From NCBI RefSeq assembly GCF_001042675.1, contig NZ_AP012333.1, positions 682,001 through 746,000 of the forward strand: a DNA stretch of 64,000 nt, read 5' to 3'. Made by a program: the position numbers and the translations under genes. The DNA is from Parascardovia denticolens DSM 10105 = JCM 12538. Lineage in GTDB: Bacteria > Actinomycetota > Actinomycetes > Actinomycetales > Bifidobacteriaceae. Every line of letters starts with the position of its first letter. The stretch's first letter is position 1. The notes under the pieces were generated by a model. That model ran no database searches, had not been told where the DNA came from, and worked only from the letters and a program-made list of their open reading frames with translations. Of this stretch, positions 39,557 through 50,496 are shown piece after piece.

Positions 39557-40936
39557 ATGAGGCTGCTATTCAGAAACAAGTTCTTCAGGTTCATGACTTT
39601 ATCCAGGGTCCTGAGCGCTCTGGGATCATCCATTTACAACCTGGTCTTCGTCGTTTTCGCCGCCAGCATGTATCACTCGTCCATCGCCGTCAACATCGCC
39701 AACATCACCATGGCCCTGCCGGCCCTTTTCACGGTTTTCGTGGGAATGGCCGCTGATAAGACCAGGGAGAAAGCCCGCTGGGTGATTGTTTTCGGCTTCG
39801 CCCAGGCGGTGATCTTCACCCTCGTGGCCATCGTCGTCAGGCAAAGCGGTTGGTTCGCCTTCTCCGTAGTCTGTCTGTTCAATGTGATTTCCGATGTGAT
39901 GGGGGATTACGGGACCGGACTGCGGATGCCGATGATCCAAAGAAACGTGGCCAAGGATGATCTGATGGAGGCTTTTTCCTTCTCCTCGGTCATGGGGACG
40001 CTCTGCTCTTTGGCTGGTCAGGCATTGGGGGTCTGGATCCTGAAGATTTCCGCAAATAATTATTCCATCGTGGCCTTGTTCAACGCCCTTTCCTTCCTCC
40101 TGGCCAGCCTGGTCCTCTTCTTCATCAGGGACATGCTCACCTACGGTCCCTCCGTGGAAGGGGAGTCGGGAAGGGGCTCAAAAGAGGGCTCGAAAAGGGA
40201 CGGCACTCTGGAAAAAGACACCGCGGAGGCGGACTTTCGAGAGGATGGCGAACCGCAGGTTGAAGACAGGCCTCAGGAAGGGCAGAGGCCTCAATCGGAG
40301 AAAAACGGCTTCATATCGCACATGAAGACCTTGTTCGGCAACCTGCAGAAAATCTTCGACCAGAATGGGGAGGGAGGCTTCATCGGCCTGCTGACCACAG
40401 CGCTCTTCATCAACGCTTTAGGCGGGAGCGTGGAAGGCATCTATAACATCTACTTGCTTCACCATTCCATTTTCTCTTTGACCTACAGCCAGTCCCTGCT
40501 CCTGGTCTCGGTGATTCTGGTCGTCGGTCAGCTGGCGGGTGGCTTGACTCCTCATGACTTTTTCGCCAAGCAGTCCTTCGGCACTTTGATCACTCTTATC
40601 TCAGGTGTTTTCCTGACTATGGGCCTGTTGAACACCCTCAATGCTCCCGTGCTGATTTCCCTGGTGGTCTACGCCTTTGGAGTCTTCCTGTCAGGAAAGG
40701 TCAACCCTAAGATGAGCTCCATGATCATGACGAGCCTGCCTGCGGATGTGCTTGCGGAGACCAGCAATCTGCTCACTCTGCTTTTCACCCTTTCCATTCC
40801 TATCGGCACGGCCCTGTTCGGGACCATCGCCGCCTGGAATGTAAAGGCCGGATGGATCGTCTTCCTGGTCCTTTCCGTGGTCACTCTTATGGTCGCCTTG
40901 CTGAATCGGAAAGGAATCGATGGGAAGAAGCGCTAG
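39557..40936 (+). CDS. MFS transporter, probably an exporter
   Basis: The product has 459 residues with about 12 membrane helices, typical of the MFS_3-type drug/macrolide exporter group: RNKFFRFMTLSRVLSALGSSIYNLVFVVFAAS, split here as RNKFFRFMTLSRV and LGSSIYNLVF. The A-like loop is FVGMAADKTREKARW. The cytoplasmic loop between helices 6 and 7 (about residues 200-248) is long and charged, Glu/Gln/Arg-rich. The ATG at 39557 is preferred to GTG at 39512, which has no usable ribosome-binding site. It is next to rgg, its probable regulator. The substrate is unknown. Confidence 0.85.
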   Translation: MRLLFRNKFFRFMTLSRVLSALGSSIYNLVFVVFAASMYHSSIAVNIANITMALPALFTVFVGMAADKTREKARWVIVFGFAQAVIFTLVAIVVRQSGWFAFSVVCLFNVISDVMGDYGTGLRMPMIQRNVAKDDLMEAFSFSSVMGTLCSLAGQALGVWILKISANNYSIVALFNALSFLLASLVLFFIRDMLTYGPSVEGESGRGSKEGSKRDGTLEKDTAEADFREDGEPQVEDRPQEGQRPQSEKNGFISHMKTLFGNLQKIFDQNGEGGFIGLLTTALFINALGGSVEGIYNIYLLHHSIFSLTYSQSLLLVSVILVVGQLAGGLTPHDFFAKQSFGTLITLISGVFLTMGLLNTLNAPVLISLVVYAFGVFLSGKVNPKMSSMIMTSLPADVLAETSNLLTLLFTLSIPIGTALFGTIAAWNVKAGWIVFLVLSVVTLMVALLNRKGIDGKKR

Positions 40937-41006
40937 ATTGCGCGATTCCGTGGAAAACTCGTCATGCGCAGAAGCAGGTACTGCTCGGCGGCTCCGAGTC
41001 CGCGTT

Positions 41007-41129
41007 TTAGAGCTGATATGTTTGAACGTCGCCAATCGCGTCATCCACCTTTCGCAGAAGTTCATATTTGAGATTTACGCACTCGTCATTGACCGGGGAG
41101 ACTTTGATGTTGAGATGGATGGGCGGCGG
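41007..41129 (-). pseudogene. 3' gene remnant at the edge of an acquired patch
   Basis: The minus strand reads PPPIHLNIKVSPVNDECVN then LKYELLRKVDDAIGDVQTYQL and a stop, without a start codon; a TGA stands immediately upstream. I do not recognise the family. It lies between the MFS gene and the HIT gene, where base composition changes, and probably marks past insertion or deletion. Confidence 0.35.
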
Positions 41130-41204
41130 TCATGCAGTTTTTGACGACAGCGCAGAAACACCGTTTTGCATCCTTTATGCCGCATATTGGATAAATCGAC
41201 ATTA

Positions 41205-41666
41205 TCATAACAACATGCTTTCAAGTTCTTTCCGTAAGGTTTGCTTCATTGCTTCAAGCTCCTTATCGCTCGGCCTGTTGCAATCCGAATACATCTTTTC
41301 CCTTGGATACCACCAAACAGGGCCCCTGCCATTGTTCCCATAGTCTTCAAGGTCGCCTGTCGTTCTTGGGAACAGGTGCCAGTGCAGATGTGCGTCACCG
41401 TTTCCTAAGCATTCATAGTTCATCTTTTCCGCACAAAAAGCCTTCGAAACCGCTTGTGCTACAGTGGTCATTTCTTCAAGGAACCGTGCTTTGATATCCC
41501 CTTCAAGGTCAAAAAGTTCTGTTACATGTTCCTTCAGCAAAAACAATGTGTATCCCTTGAAGTGCTGATTATCCCCAAGAACAACGTATCCCGTTTCAAG
41601 CTCTTTCACAAAATATGGATTTGTGCCATTTCTTATCATCTGTATTCTTTCACAAATAATGCACAT
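41205..41666 (-). CDS. HIT-family hydrolase
   Basis: The product has 153 residues. It begins with MCIICERIQMIRNG, a Cys-x2-Cys start common in HIT proteins, has GYVVLGDNQHFKGYTLFLLK and the histidine triad HLHWHLFPR (H-x-H-x-H). HIT proteins hydrolyse or transfer nucleotidyl groups. The ATG at 41666 follows AAGGAG at good spacing; a TTG at 41687 is the alternative. It is AT-richer than the surroundings and closely resembles Firmicutes proteins in style. It is the second gene of a two-gene patch after the methyltransferase. Confidence 0.88.
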   Translation of the reverse strand: MCIICERIQMIRNGTNPYFVKELETGYVVLGDNQHFKGYTLFLLKEHVTELFDLEGDIKARFLEEMTTVAQAVSKAFCAEKMNYECLGNGDAHLHWHLFPRTTGDLEDYGNNGRGPVWWYPREKMYSDCNRPSDKELEAMKQTLRKELESMLL

Positions 41667-41692
41667 CTGCTTCTCCTTAAAACTCAATGTGT

Positions 41693-42475
41693 CTATCGCT
41701 TCTTTCTTGCCACGATATAAAATCTGTGGATGCTTCCCTCAATCACGCCATTCTTATCAAAGATGTCCTGCGCCTTGCAAAGTTGTTCGAGTCTGTTTTT
41801 CACGGAAAAACCGGGAAACTCCCACTCTATGATTCTTGCAAACCAGACAAGAGCGCCCACGTCAAAAAAACGGATCGGCTGGTGGGCTTCTCCGCTTTCC
41901 AGCACTTCAAAGCCGTCTTCGAGAAGCTCCGCTTTTCTCACATCAAGGTATTGTTTGGGATAAGGGACTTTCGAGATATGGGGAAGAAGAAGCTGAACCA
42001 ACTCCCGGTCATTTTCGGCTCCCACCTGCTGAGTAAGGAACAACCCATCCGGTTTCAATACGCGCCGCAGCTCTGCGGCGTCATAATCGCCATGCCGGTT
42101 TGTGATCATATCAAAACTTTCGTCAGAGAATGGAAGTGTTTCGCCTCCGTCAGCCTCCTTAAAATCAATTCCCAGCGGCGGCAGAACTTCTTCGCATAAT
42201 TCCACGTTGGGCGGGTATCCCTCAATTGCCGCTGTATTTTCATTGGGGTGATGAAGCGAAAGCAGGAACTCTCCGCCGCCGGTTTCCATATCCATCAGCT
42301 CCATGCTGTCTTTCCGATAGCTCTGAATGACCGCTCGAAAGTCCCACGGCAAAACATCTTCTTCCTCGTATCTGCCGTGGATATGGGAAAAATCCCATCC
42401 GTGGGTATGGGCAATGGATTCTTCCTGTTTCCAGAGTTCTTTTAATTGTGCTGTGTTTAATCGGTCTGCGTTCAT
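41693..42475 (-). CDS. Class I SAM-dependent methyltransferase
   Basis: The product has 260 residues. SAM-binding motif I is ELMDMETGGGEFLLSL, the acidic end of strand 2 is AAIEGYPPN, and LPFSDESFDMITNRHGDYDAAELRRVLKPDG is the motif II-III block in parts LPFSDESFDMI and LRRVLKPDGLFL. The substrate is unknown; relatives are annotated in Firmicutes beside resistance genes. It starts 32 bases after the purD stop on the same strand, so it may be expressed by read-through of the pur operon. Composition differs from the pur genes. Confidence 0.85.
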   Translation of the reverse strand: MNADRLNTAQLKELWKQEESIAHTHGWDFSHIHGRYEEEDVLPWDFRAVIQSYRKDSMELMDMETGGGEFLLSLHHPNENTAAIEGYPPNVELCEEVLPPLGIDFKEADGGETLPFSDESFDMITNRHGDYDAAELRRVLKPDGLFLTQQVGAENDRELVQLLLPHISKVPYPKQYLDVRKAELLEDGFEVLESGEAHQPIRFFDVGALVWFARIIEWEFPGFSVKNRLEQLCKAQDIFDKNGVIEGSIHRFYIVARKKR

Positions 42476-42507
42476 TTTACTGCTTCTTCATTGAGAATGC
42501 CTGAGGC

Positions 42508-43830
42508 TTACTCCTGCAAGGCTTTGCTCCCGATGTCATGACGGTAGAAGAAGCCTTCGGCCTGATGGGAATCCAACAAGGAATAGATTCGCTCCCGGGC
42601 CTCGGGGATGGTGTCCGCCGTGGTCTCTACCAGCAGGACGCGGCCCGAGGAAGACACTAGTCCGGCCTGAGGGTCGCCAGCCTGGTCGATATCGGACAAG
42701 GCGGCTCCTGCATAGTAGATATGGGTGGAATCGGCCAGTCCAGCCTGATTGATCGCCTCCTGAAGCGGGGGAAGGGGAGAACCGGTCCGGGGCTTTTCCG
42801 GGTATCCTTCTGAAGCGAGGACCACTCCCAAAGTGACCTTGTCCGCAGGCTCCCAGGTGAATTGTGGCTCCTGATCGGTCAGGATCGCCTTGATGGCGGC
42901 CCCGAAATCGGAAGTCAGGCGGGGCAGGATCACCTCGGCCTCCGGATCTCCGAAGCGGGCGTTAAATTCAATGACCTTGGAACCGTCGGCGGTCGCGATG
43001 AGACCAGCGTAAAGGACTCCGGTGAAAGGCGTTCCTTCCGCTTCCATGCCTTCCACCACAGGGCGGATGATGGTGGCAACGGCGGTCCGCACGGTCTGTT
43101 CCGAAATCTGGGGGACCGGGCAATAGGCTCCCATGCCGCCGGTATTGGGCCCTTTATCGCCGTCACAGGCCCGCTTATGGTCCTGGGAGATGGGCATGGT
43201 CCAGAACCTGCCACCCTTGACGAAGCTCATCAGGGAGAACTCCTGGCCTTCCAGAAACTCTTCGATGACCACGGACGAACCGGCGGAACCGAATTTATTG
43301 TCCACGAAAATATCCCGCAAGGCGGCTTCGGCAGTCTCCACGTCCATGGCCACGGTCACGCCTTTTCCGGCGGCCAGGCCGTCGGCCTTGACCACGATGG
43401 GAGCGCCTTCCCGCTCCACATAAGCCAGGGAGGCCTCCAAATCGTCAAAATGGGCGTAACGGGCGGTCGGCACCTGATGGCGGCCCATCAGTTCCTTGGC
43501 GAAAGTCTTGGACCCCTCAATCTGTGCCGCGGCTCGGGAAGGGCCAAAAGCCTTGATCCCCGCCTCTTCCAGATCGTCGACCAGGCCTTCCATCAAAGGA
43601 TTCTCGGGGCCAACGAAGACCCAGTCCACTCCCTTATCCTGAGCGAAACGAATGATGGCCGCGTGATTAGTCTGAGCCAGGTGGACCACCTGGATGCCAT
43701 CAGCCAGCATGCCAGGATTGCCAGGGGCGCAGTAGACCTCCTCCACCGATTTTCCCTTCAGCAGGGTCTGCGCGATCACATGCTCGCGAGCGCCTGAGCC
43801 GATGACCAAAACCTTGTCTGCCATTGTCAT
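42508..43830 (-). CDS. purD: Phosphoribosylamine-glycine ligase PurD
   Basis: The product has 440 residues, an ATP-grasp enzyme: VLVIGSGAREHVIA, GPENPLMEGLVDDLE, the KADGLAAGKGVTVA loop, GPNTGGMGAYCPVPQ and EFNARFGDPEAEVI. It joins glycine to phosphoribosylamine. The last native gene of the minus-strand pur cluster; the acquired methyltransferase follows directly. Confidence 0.97.
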   Translation of the reverse strand: MTMADKVLVIGSGAREHVIAQTLLKGKSVEEVYCAPGNPGMLADGIQVVHLAQTNHAAIIRFAQDKGVDWVFVGPENPLMEGLVDDLEEAGIKAFGPSRAAAQIEGSKTFAKELMGRHQVPTARYAHFDDLEASLAYVEREGAPIVVKADGLAAGKGVTVAMDVETAEAALRDIFVDNKFGSAGSSVVIEEFLEGQEFSLMSFVKGGRFWTMPISQDHKRACDGDKGPNTGGMGAYCPVPQISEQTVRTAVATIIRPVVEGMEAEGTPFTGVLYAGLIATADGSKVIEFNARFGDPEAEVILPRLTSDFGAAIKAILTDQEPQFTWEPADKVTLGVVLASEGYPEKPRTGSPLPPLQEAINQAGLADSTHIYYAGAALSDIDQAGDPQAGLVSSSGRVLLVETTADTIPEARERIYSLLDSHQAEGFFYRHDIGSKALQE

Positions 43831-43911
43831 TCCTATCCCTAGTGTCTGAGTTTTGAATCTGTCTTTGAAAGAGTCGAAGAATTCAAGGAATTCGCTTTAC
43901 CGGCCTACATA

Positions 43912-44958
43912 CTACTTGTCGGACGCGCTATGAAGCTCCACCCGGTCTTCATTCTGCTTGATGATGGAACCCACCTGGTAATGGGTTTCGTCATGGGCGT
44001 CCAGAATCGATTCGACTTGCCCCACATCCGCGGGCCGGACCATGAGGACCATGCCGATGCCCATGTTGAAGATGTTGTACATCTCCTTATGATCCACCTG
44101 GCCGTACTTCTCCAGGACCTGGAAGATGGGAGGAACTGGCCAGGAATCGATGTCGAAGCTGGCCGCCAGACCTTCGGGGATGATGCGGGGGACCTTCTCC
44201 AGGAAAGCGCCGCCGGTGATGTGGGCGATGCCTTGCAGGATGCCTTTGCCGAAGAGGGGTTTGAGGGCCTGGGCGTAAATGCGGGTGGGGGTCAGCAGGA
44301 CCTGGCCCAGGCTCTGGTCTCCCAGCTCGGGCAGGCGCGAATCCACGGTCAAGCCGCCATCCTTGAAAAGGGCCTTGCGGACCAGGGAGAAGCCGTTGGA
44401 ATGGACTCCGGATGAAGGCAGGCCGATCAGGACGTCCCCTTCCTGAATGGTGGAACCGTCAATGACCTGGCTCTTTTCGACCACGCCGGAAGTGAAACCG
44501 GCCAGATCGTATTCATCGGGATCGTACATATCGGGCATCTCCGCGGTTTCCCCGCCGACCAAGGCGGCCCCGGCCTGAACGCAGCCTTCGGCGACCCCAG
44601 CCACGACCTGCTCCAGGAGGGCGGGATCGTTCTTGCCGCAAGCGATGTAATCCAGGAAGTAAAGGGGCTCAGCGCCTTGAGCCAGGATGTCGTTGACGCA
44701 CATGGCCACGCAGTCGATGCCAATGGTGTCGTGCCTGCCCATCATCTTGGCGATCAGGAGCTTGGTTCCCACCCCATCGGTGCCGGACACGAGGACCGGC
44801 TCCTTCACCTGCAGGCTGGACAGGTCGAAGAGGCCGCCGAAGCCTCCGATGCCGCCGGCGTCGGGGCGGGCCGTTCTAGCGACATGCTGCTGAATCCGGC
44901 GGACCACCTCGTATCCGGCCTCGACGCTGACTCCCGCCTTTTCGTATGCTTCTGGCAT
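43912..44958 (-). CDS. purM: Phosphoribosylformylglycinamidine cyclo-ligase PurM
   Basis: The product has 348 residues. It shows [60 protein letters not shown] and [17 protein letters not shown], all of the PurM/AIR synthase family. It makes AIR from FGAM, the substrate that PurK/PurE then use. It is 81 bases from purD and 57 from purF. Confidence 0.97.
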   Translation of the reverse strand: MPEAYEKAGVSVEAGYEVVRRIQQHVARTARPDAGGIGGFGGLFDLSSLQVKEPVLVSGTDGVGTKLLIAKMMGRHDTIGIDCVAMCVNDILAQGAEPLYFLDYIACGKNDPALLEQVVAGVAEGCVQAGAALVGGETAEMPDMYDPDEYDLAGFTSGVVEKSQVIDGSTIQEGDVLIGLPSSGVHSNGFSLVRKALFKDGGLTVDSRLPELGDQSLGQVLLTPTRIYAQALKPLFGKGILQGIAHITGGAFLEKVPRIIPEGLAASFDIDSWPVPPIFQVLEKYGQVDHKEMYNIFNMGIGMVLMVRPADVGQVESILDAHDETHYQVGSIIKQNEDRVELHSASDK

Positions 44959-45015
44959 GGCTCTTCCTTTCGGTCCGTGGTCTTTCCACGAAGTTTTTGT
45001 CTGATTATCGGTTGT

Positions 45016-46554
45016 TTACGCTTGGTCTTGGTCTTGGTCTTCGGCCTGCTCATGGCCAATGAACTCATTGCCTAGGTAATGGGAATGGTCTTTGGCGTAG
45101 GCGGGGATCCGGGCCTGGTCCTCAGGGCTGAGGGAGGAGAGGAATTCGCGTTCATAGTCCCCGAGACTGGTCGGGTAGTCCCCGTTGAAATAAGCCACGC
45201 AGAGCCCCCCGTAAGGAGAGTCGGCCTTCAAGCCCACGGTCTCCACCAGGCCATCCAGGCTCAGATAAGCCAAAGAATCGGCCTCGATGTACTGACGGAT
45301 CTCCTCCACCGACTTCTTGGCGGCGATCAGCTCGGAAGTGCGGGAGATGTCGATTCCGTAGTAGCAAGGGTATTTCAAGGGCGGGGAGGCGATGCGCATA
45401 TGGACCTCGCGGGCTCCGGCCTCGCGCAGCAGGCGGACGATGCGTTTGGAGGTGGTGCCGCGGACGATGGAATCGTCCACCACGATCACCCTCTTGCCTT
45501 CCACCACGCCCCGCACGGCGGACAGCTTCATGCGGACCCCTTGCTCGCGCAGTTCCTGGGTCGGCTGGATGAAGGTGCGGGCCACGTACTGGTTCTTGAC
45601 CAGACCCATCTCGTTGGGAATCCCGGACGCTTCCGAATAGCCGGAAGCGGCTGAGAGGGAAGAATTGGGGACGGCCACCACCATGTCGGCCTCGACCGGG
45701 GATTCCTGGGCCAGACGGGCTCCGGCCCGTTTGCGGGCCGAGTGGACGTTGACCCCGTAAATGTTGGAATCGGGGCGGGCGAAGTAGATGAATTCCATGG
45801 AGCAGATGGCCTTCTGCACATGGTCCGTGTACCTGACGATCCGGTAGCCCTGGTCGTCGATGATGATGATTTCGCCCGGTTCGATGTCCCGGATGAATTC
45901 GGCGGAGACGATGTCCAAAGCGCAGGTCTCGGAAGCCAGGACGTAAGCCCCGTTCTTCATGCGGCCCAGGCTCAGGGGGCGGAAACCATTGGGGTCCAAG
46001 GCCCCATACATGGCGTCGGGGGTCATGAGCAGGTAGGCGAAACCTCCGTGAACGGTGTTGAGGGAATCCTTGAGTTTGTCCAGGAAAGTCTCTTCCAAGG
46101 AGCGACGGATCAGGTGCATGAGCACTTCCGTATCCGAATTGGAATGGAAGATGGCCCCATCGTTCTCCAACTGGGTGCGCAGGGTATCGCAATTGGTCAG
46201 GTTCCCGTTGTGGCAGAGGGCTACGTCCCCGTCATGGAAGTGGAAGAGGAAAGGCTGCACGTTGTTGAGGCTGCCGGTGCCTGACGCCCCGGAGGTGGCG
46301 TAACGCACATGCCCGATCGCCCTTTCCCCCTGAAGCCCGGCCAGGTCGTAATCGTTCTTGAAGACTTCGCTGAGCAGGCCCAAACCGGTATGGGCCTTCA
46401 GCCGGCCCTGGTCATTGACGACTATGCCCGCCCCTTCCTGACCGCGGTGTTGCAAGGCATGGAGGCCGAAGTAGGTCAGGCGGGCGGCGTCGGGATGGCC
46501 CCAAACGCCGAAGATGCCGCATTCCTCGTGAAGGCCTTCAAGCTCCGCTGACAT
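45016..46554 (-). CDS. purF: Amidophosphoribosyltransferase PurF
   Basis: The product has 512 residues. A short propeptide precedes the catalytic Cys in [11 protein letters not shown]; the glutaminase domain has [13 protein letters not shown] and GHVRYATSG. The PRPP site is [14 protein letters not shown]. It catalyses the first committed step of purine synthesis. GAAAGGTGGGG precedes the ATG. The C-terminus ends in a short Asp-Gln repeat (DQDQDQ) encoded by a hexamer repeat. Confidence 0.97.
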   Translation of the reverse strand: MSAELEGLHEECGIFGVWGHPDAARLTYFGLHALQHRGQEGAGIVVNDQGRLKAHTGLGLLSEVFKNDYDLAGLQGERAIGHVRYATSGASGTGSLNNVQPFLFHFHDGDVALCHNGNLTNCDTLRTQLENDGAIFHSNSDTEVLMHLIRRSLEETFLDKLKDSLNTVHGGFAYLLMTPDAMYGALDPNGFRPLSLGRMKNGAYVLASETCALDIVSAEFIRDIEPGEIIIIDDQGYRIVRYTDHVQKAICSMEFIYFARPDSNIYGVNVHSARKRAGARLAQESPVEADMVVAVPNSSLSAASGYSEASGIPNEMGLVKNQYVARTFIQPTQELREQGVRMKLSAVRGVVEGKRVIVVDDSIVRGTTSKRIVRLLREAGAREVHMRIASPPLKYPCYYGIDISRTSELIAAKKSVEEIRQYIEADSLAYLSLDGLVETVGLKADSPYGGLCVAYFNGDYPTSLGDYEREFLSSLSPEDQARIPAYAKDHSHYLGNEFIGHEQAEDQDQDQA

Positions 46555-46567
46555 GACCCCACCTTTC

Positions 46568-46601
46568 TTTTGGATTTGGACTGGTTTTGGATTTGGACTG
46601 G
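46568..46601. repeat. 17-bp tandem duplication in the purF leader
   Basis: TTTTGGATTTGGACTGG occurs twice head to tail (46568-46584, 46585-46601), 14 bases upstream of the purF start on the minus strand. Beyond it, 46,610-46,640 is very AT-rich and may hold the purF promoter. Confidence 0.7.
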
Positions 46602-46664
46602 TTTGCGTAGGTTTACATAGGTATATTAGGTTATAAATTTTGGACGGGTTCGGGTCGGTCCCGG

Positions 46665-49600
46665 CTAATCCAGGAAGTAGCCGACTCCGCCTTCGAACAG
46701 GGGCTGGAAAGCATCGCCAGGGACGTTCTGGAAAACGTCTCGGCCACCGCGTTCGGTGTGTCCCATTTTACCGAGGACACGCCCATCCTGGCTGGTGATT
46801 CCTTCCACGGCCAGGAGGGACCCGTTCGGGTTGACATCCAGGCTGTAGGAGGGGTTCCCCTCCCGGTCCACGTACTGGGTGGCGATCTGGCCGCCTTCGA
46901 TCAACCTCCGGACCGTCTGTTCGTTCGCCACGAAACGGCCTTCCCCATGGGAGATGGCGATGGTGTGGATGTCGCCGACTTCCATTCGGGACAGCCAGGG
47001 GCTCTTGGTAGAAGCGACCCGGGTGCGCACCAGACGGCTTTGATGGCGGCCGATGGTGTTGAAAGTCAAGGTGGGGCAGGACTCATCCATGGGGACGATA
47101 TCGCCGAAAGGCACCAGGCCCAGCTTGATCAGGGCCTGGAAACCGTTGCAGATGCCCAGCATGAGCCCGTCCCGGTTCTGCAGCAGGTCCCGGACCGCGT
47201 CCGTCACCTGGGGGGAGCGGAAGAAGGAAGCGATGAATTTGGCCGAACCATCAGGCTCGTCTCCTCCGGAGAAGCCCCCGGGGATCATGACGATCTGGCT
47301 CTTGCGAATCCGGTCCGCCAACTCCCGCGAACTGGCGGTGATGGACTGGGCGTCCAGATTGTTGATCACGAAGACGTCGGCCTCCGCCCCCGCCTGATGG
47401 AAGGCCTTGGCGGAATCGTATTCGCAATTGTTGCCGGGAAAGACGGGGATGATCACCCGGGGCTTGGCCAGGCGGAAGGAAGGATGGGGAAGAGGGGGCC
47501 GGCCATCGGCGGCAGGAACCTGGTAAGAAATCCGGGGCAGGTCCTGCCTGGTCCTGTCCTCGTTTCCGGCGGCCTTGTCCCTATAAGGGAAGACGGACTC
47601 CATCCCGGACTCCCAGATCTCCCGGAGAGAGGCCAGATCCAGGTCATCATCGCCGAATTTCAGACGGAAATCCTCCCTGGTATGTCCAATGATTTCAGCA
47701 TGGAAGTCAGCCGATTCCACAGCCTGGGTCAGAAGGTCTCCGCTAGCTGCCGCCTGGTCGGACAATTCCAGGAGGAAGGAACCATAACGGGGCTGGAAAA
47801 GGTCATCCAAACGGAGGGAGGAAGCCGCATCCAGGTCCGCCCCGATCCCATTGCCCACGGTCTGCAGGAAGAGGGCCTGGGCCAGACCACCGAAGCCAGG
47901 AGTCGTGGCGGCGGATACGGGGCCGGCCTGGGCCAGATTCTGCACGCAATTCATGACTTTCACCAAGCTGGTAGGCTCTGGGGTGAGCCCATCGGCCTGA
48001 TAGGCGGGAGTCAGCAGGAGCAGGCGGTGCCCGGCCTGTTTGAACTCGGGGGAGAGGGCCTGCTGGGCCCTGCCGACGGAGACGGCGAAGGAAACCAAGG
48101 TGGGAGGGACGTCCAGATCCTCGAAGGACCCGCTCATGGAATCCTTGCCTCCGATGGCTCCGACCCCCAGATCGATCTGGGCCATAAGGGCCCCCAAAAG
48201 GGCCGCGGTCGGCTTGCCCCAACGGCTGGGATCCTGACGAAGCTTCTCGAAATATTCCTGGAAGGACAGGTAAGCCTTCTCCCTGAGGAAACCGGCCGCG
48301 ACCAGTTTGGCAATCGACTCGACCACGGACAGGTAGGCCCCGGTGAACTGGTTGGCCTCCATCAGATAAGGGTTGAAACCCCAGGCCATGGCGCTGGCCG
48401 TGTTGGTCTGACCGTCGGTGGGGAACTTGGCAACCATGGCCATGGTGGGGGTCAGCTGGTTCTTGCCGCCGAAAGGCATAAGGACGGTGGCGGCGCCGAT
48501 AGTGGAATCGAACCGCTCCGACAGGCCCTTGTTGGAAGCCACATTGATATTGGACAGGAGAGCTTCCAGGCGGTCCTGCAGGCTGCCCTGGGACCAGGAT
48601 TCGGGAATCGTGTAAGCCTTCTGGGCTTCCACATGCACTGCTTGATGCTTGGGGACCCCATTGGAGGCCAGGAATCGACGGGAGAGGTCCACGATCGTCT
48701 CTCCTCGCCAGCTCATACGCATGCGGCCGGAATCGGTGACCGTAGCCACCAGGCTGGCTTCCAGATTCTCTTCACGGGCGATGGACAGGAAACGGTCCAA
48801 GTCTTGTGGATCCAAGACCACGGCCATGCGTTCTTGGCTCTCCGAGATCGCCAGTTCGGTCCCATCCAGGCCTTCGTATTTCTTGGGGACTTCGTCCAGA
48901 TTCACATCCAGGCTGTCAGCCAATTCGCCCACGGCGACGGAGACGCCGCCGGCCCCAAAATCGTTGCAACGCTTGATCAGGCTGGCAGCGTCCTGACGGC
49001 GGAAAAGGCGCTGGAGCTTGCGCTCTTCTGGAGCGTTGCCCTTTTGGACTTCGGCCCCGTCTTTTTCAATCGATTCCACATTATGGGACTTGGACGCGCC
49101 GGTCGCTCCCCCGATTCCATCGCGGCCTGTGCGCCCGCCCAAGAGGATGATCAGGTCTCCGGGAACCGGCTTCTCCCGCTTCACGTTGGTCTGGGGGGCG
49201 GCGCCTACGACGGCTCCCGCTTCCAGGCGTTTGGCTACGTAGCCCGGATGGTAAAGCTCATTCACCTGACCGTTGGCCAGGCCGATCTGATTGCCATAAG
49301 AAGAGTAGCCGGCCGCGGCGGTGGTGACCAGCTTCCGCTGGGGAAGTTTGCCTTTCAAAGTCTGGCTGATGGGCTGACGGGGGTCTCCGGCTCCGGTGAC
49401 CCTCATGGCCTGGTAAACGTAGCTGCGGCCGGAAAGGGGGTCGCGGATGCAGCCGCCGATGCAGGTGGCCGCGCCGCCGAAAGGCTCGATTTCCGTGGGA
49501 TGGTTATGGGTCTCGTTCTTGAAGAGGAAGAGCCAATCCTGGTCATGGCCGTCCACATCCACGGTCACTTTGACCGTGCAGGCGTTGATTTCCTCCGATT

Positions 49601-50477
49601 CGTCCAGATTCTTCAGAATGCCCTGGCTCTTGAGGTATTTGGCCCCGATGGTCCCCATATCCATGAGGGTGACAGGGTGGTCTTGCCGGCCCAGCTCCTG
49701 CCGCATCAGCAGATACTTCCGGAAGGCGGCGGCCACGGCCTTGTCATCGATCTCCACCCGGTCCAGTTCGGTCCCGAAAGTGGTGTGGCGGCAGTGGTCG
49801 GACCAATAGGTGTCAATCACCCTGATCTCGGTGATGGAGGGGTCCCGGTCTTCCTGGCGGAAATAGTCCTGGCAGAAAAGGAGATCGGCCTGATCCATAG
49901 CCAGACCATAAAAATCAATGAAGGATTGCAGGTCTTGCTCACCCATCTGACGGAACCCGTCCAAAACGGCCACCGGCTGAGGTTGGGGGACGGTCAGGGT
50001 CAAGGTTTCCGGCTTATCCAGACGGGCCAGGCGGGAATCCACCGGGTTGATCACATAAGACCGGATCGCTTGGGCATCGGTTTCGGTCAGATCCTGGCCT
50101 TCCAAAAGATAGACTTCGGCCGTGCGCACGGTTGGTCGCTCGCCTTGGGAGATGAGCTGGACGCATTCGCTCGCCGAGGCGGCCCGCTGATCGAATTGTC
50201 CGGGCAGGGATTCCACTGCGAAAACATGGAGGGAGTCGGACCCGTCAATGCCGGCATCGGACAGATGGGCATAGGTCAGATCGGTCTGGGGCTCCGAAAA
50301 AACGGTAGGGACGCAGGTCCGCATGAGCTCAGGCGAGATGCCTTCCACATCGTACCTTTTGAGCAGACGCAGGCCGGTCAGGGAGCTGACCCCCACGATG
50401 GTCCTCAGCTCAGCGAACAGCTGAGCGGTAGGGGTGTCGAACTGGGGCCTTTTTTCCACATAGATGCGTTCTACCAC
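46665..50477 (-). CDS. purL: Phosphoribosylformylglycinamidine synthase, large single-chain PurL
   Basis: The product has 1,270 residues, combining the PurS-like N-terminus, the two PurM-like halves and a C-terminal glutaminase domain. Markers: [18 protein letters not shown] start ([19 protein letters not shown]), [49 protein letters not shown], and in the glutaminase [29 protein letters not shown] (Cys nucleophile) and a terminal GHTERGG. This is the form found in bifidobacteria and Clostridia that needs no separate PurQ or PurS. It converts FGAR to FGAM. It ends 20 bases before purC upstream. Confidence 0.97.
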   Translation of the reverse strand: MVERIYVEKRPQFDTPTAQLFAELRTIVGVSSLTGLRLLKRYDVEGISPELMRTCVPTVFSEPQTDLTYAHLSDAGIDGSDSLHVFAVESLPGQFDQRAASASECVQLISQGERPTVRTAEVYLLEGQDLTETDAQAIRSYVINPVDSRLARLDKPETLTLTVPQPQPVAVLDGFRQMGEQDLQSFIDFYGLAMDQADLLFCQDYFRQEDRDPSITEIRVIDTYWSDHCRHTTFGTELDRVEIDDKAVAAAFRKYLLMRQELGRQDHPVTLMDMGTIGAKYLKSQGILKNLDESEEINACTVKVTVDVDGHDQDWLFLFKNETHNHPTEIEPFGGAATCIGGCIRDPLSGRSYVYQAMRVTGAGDPRQPISQTLKGKLPQRKLVTTAAAGYSSYGNQIGLANGQVNELYHPGYVAKRLEAGAVVGAAPQTNVKREKPVPGDLIILLGGRTGRDGIGGATGASKSHNVESIEKDGAEVQKGNAPEERKLQRLFRRQDAASLIKRCNDFGAGGVSVAVGELADSLDVNLDEVPKKYEGLDGTELAISESQERMAVVLDPQDLDRFLSIAREENLEASLVATVTDSGRMRMSWRGETIVDLSRRFLASNGVPKHQAVHVEAQKAYTIPESWSQGSLQDRLEALLSNINVASNKGLSERFDSTIGAATVLMPFGGKNQLTPTMAMVAKFPTDGQTNTASAMAWGFNPYLMEANQFTGAYLSVVESIAKLVAAGFLREKAYLSFQEYFEKLRQDPSRWGKPTAALLGALMAQIDLGVGAIGGKDSMSGSFEDLDVPPTLVSFAVSVGRAQQALSPEFKQAGHRLLLLTPAYQADGLTPEPTSLVKVMNCVQNLAQAGPVSAATTPGFGGLAQALFLQTVGNGIGADLDAASSLRLDDLFQPRYGSFLLELSDQAAASGDLLTQAVESADFHAEIIGHTREDFRLKFGDDDLDLASLREIWESGMESVFPYRDKAAGNEDRTRQDLPRISYQVPAADGRPPLPHPSFRLAKPRVIIPVFPGNNCEYDSAKAFHQAGAEADVFVINNLDAQSITASSRELADRIRKSQIVMIPGGFSGGDEPDGSAKFIASFFRSPQVTDAVRDLLQNRDGLMLGICNGFQALIKLGLVPFGDIVPMDESCPTLTFNTIGRHQSRLVRTRVASTKSPWLSRMEVGDIHTIAISHGEGRFVANEQTVRRLIEGGQIATQYVDREGNPSYSLDVNPNGSLLAVEGITSQDGRVLGKMGHTERGGRDVFQNVPGDAFQPLFEGGVGYFLD

Positions 50478-50496
50478 GGGAATCCCTTGATCCTTC

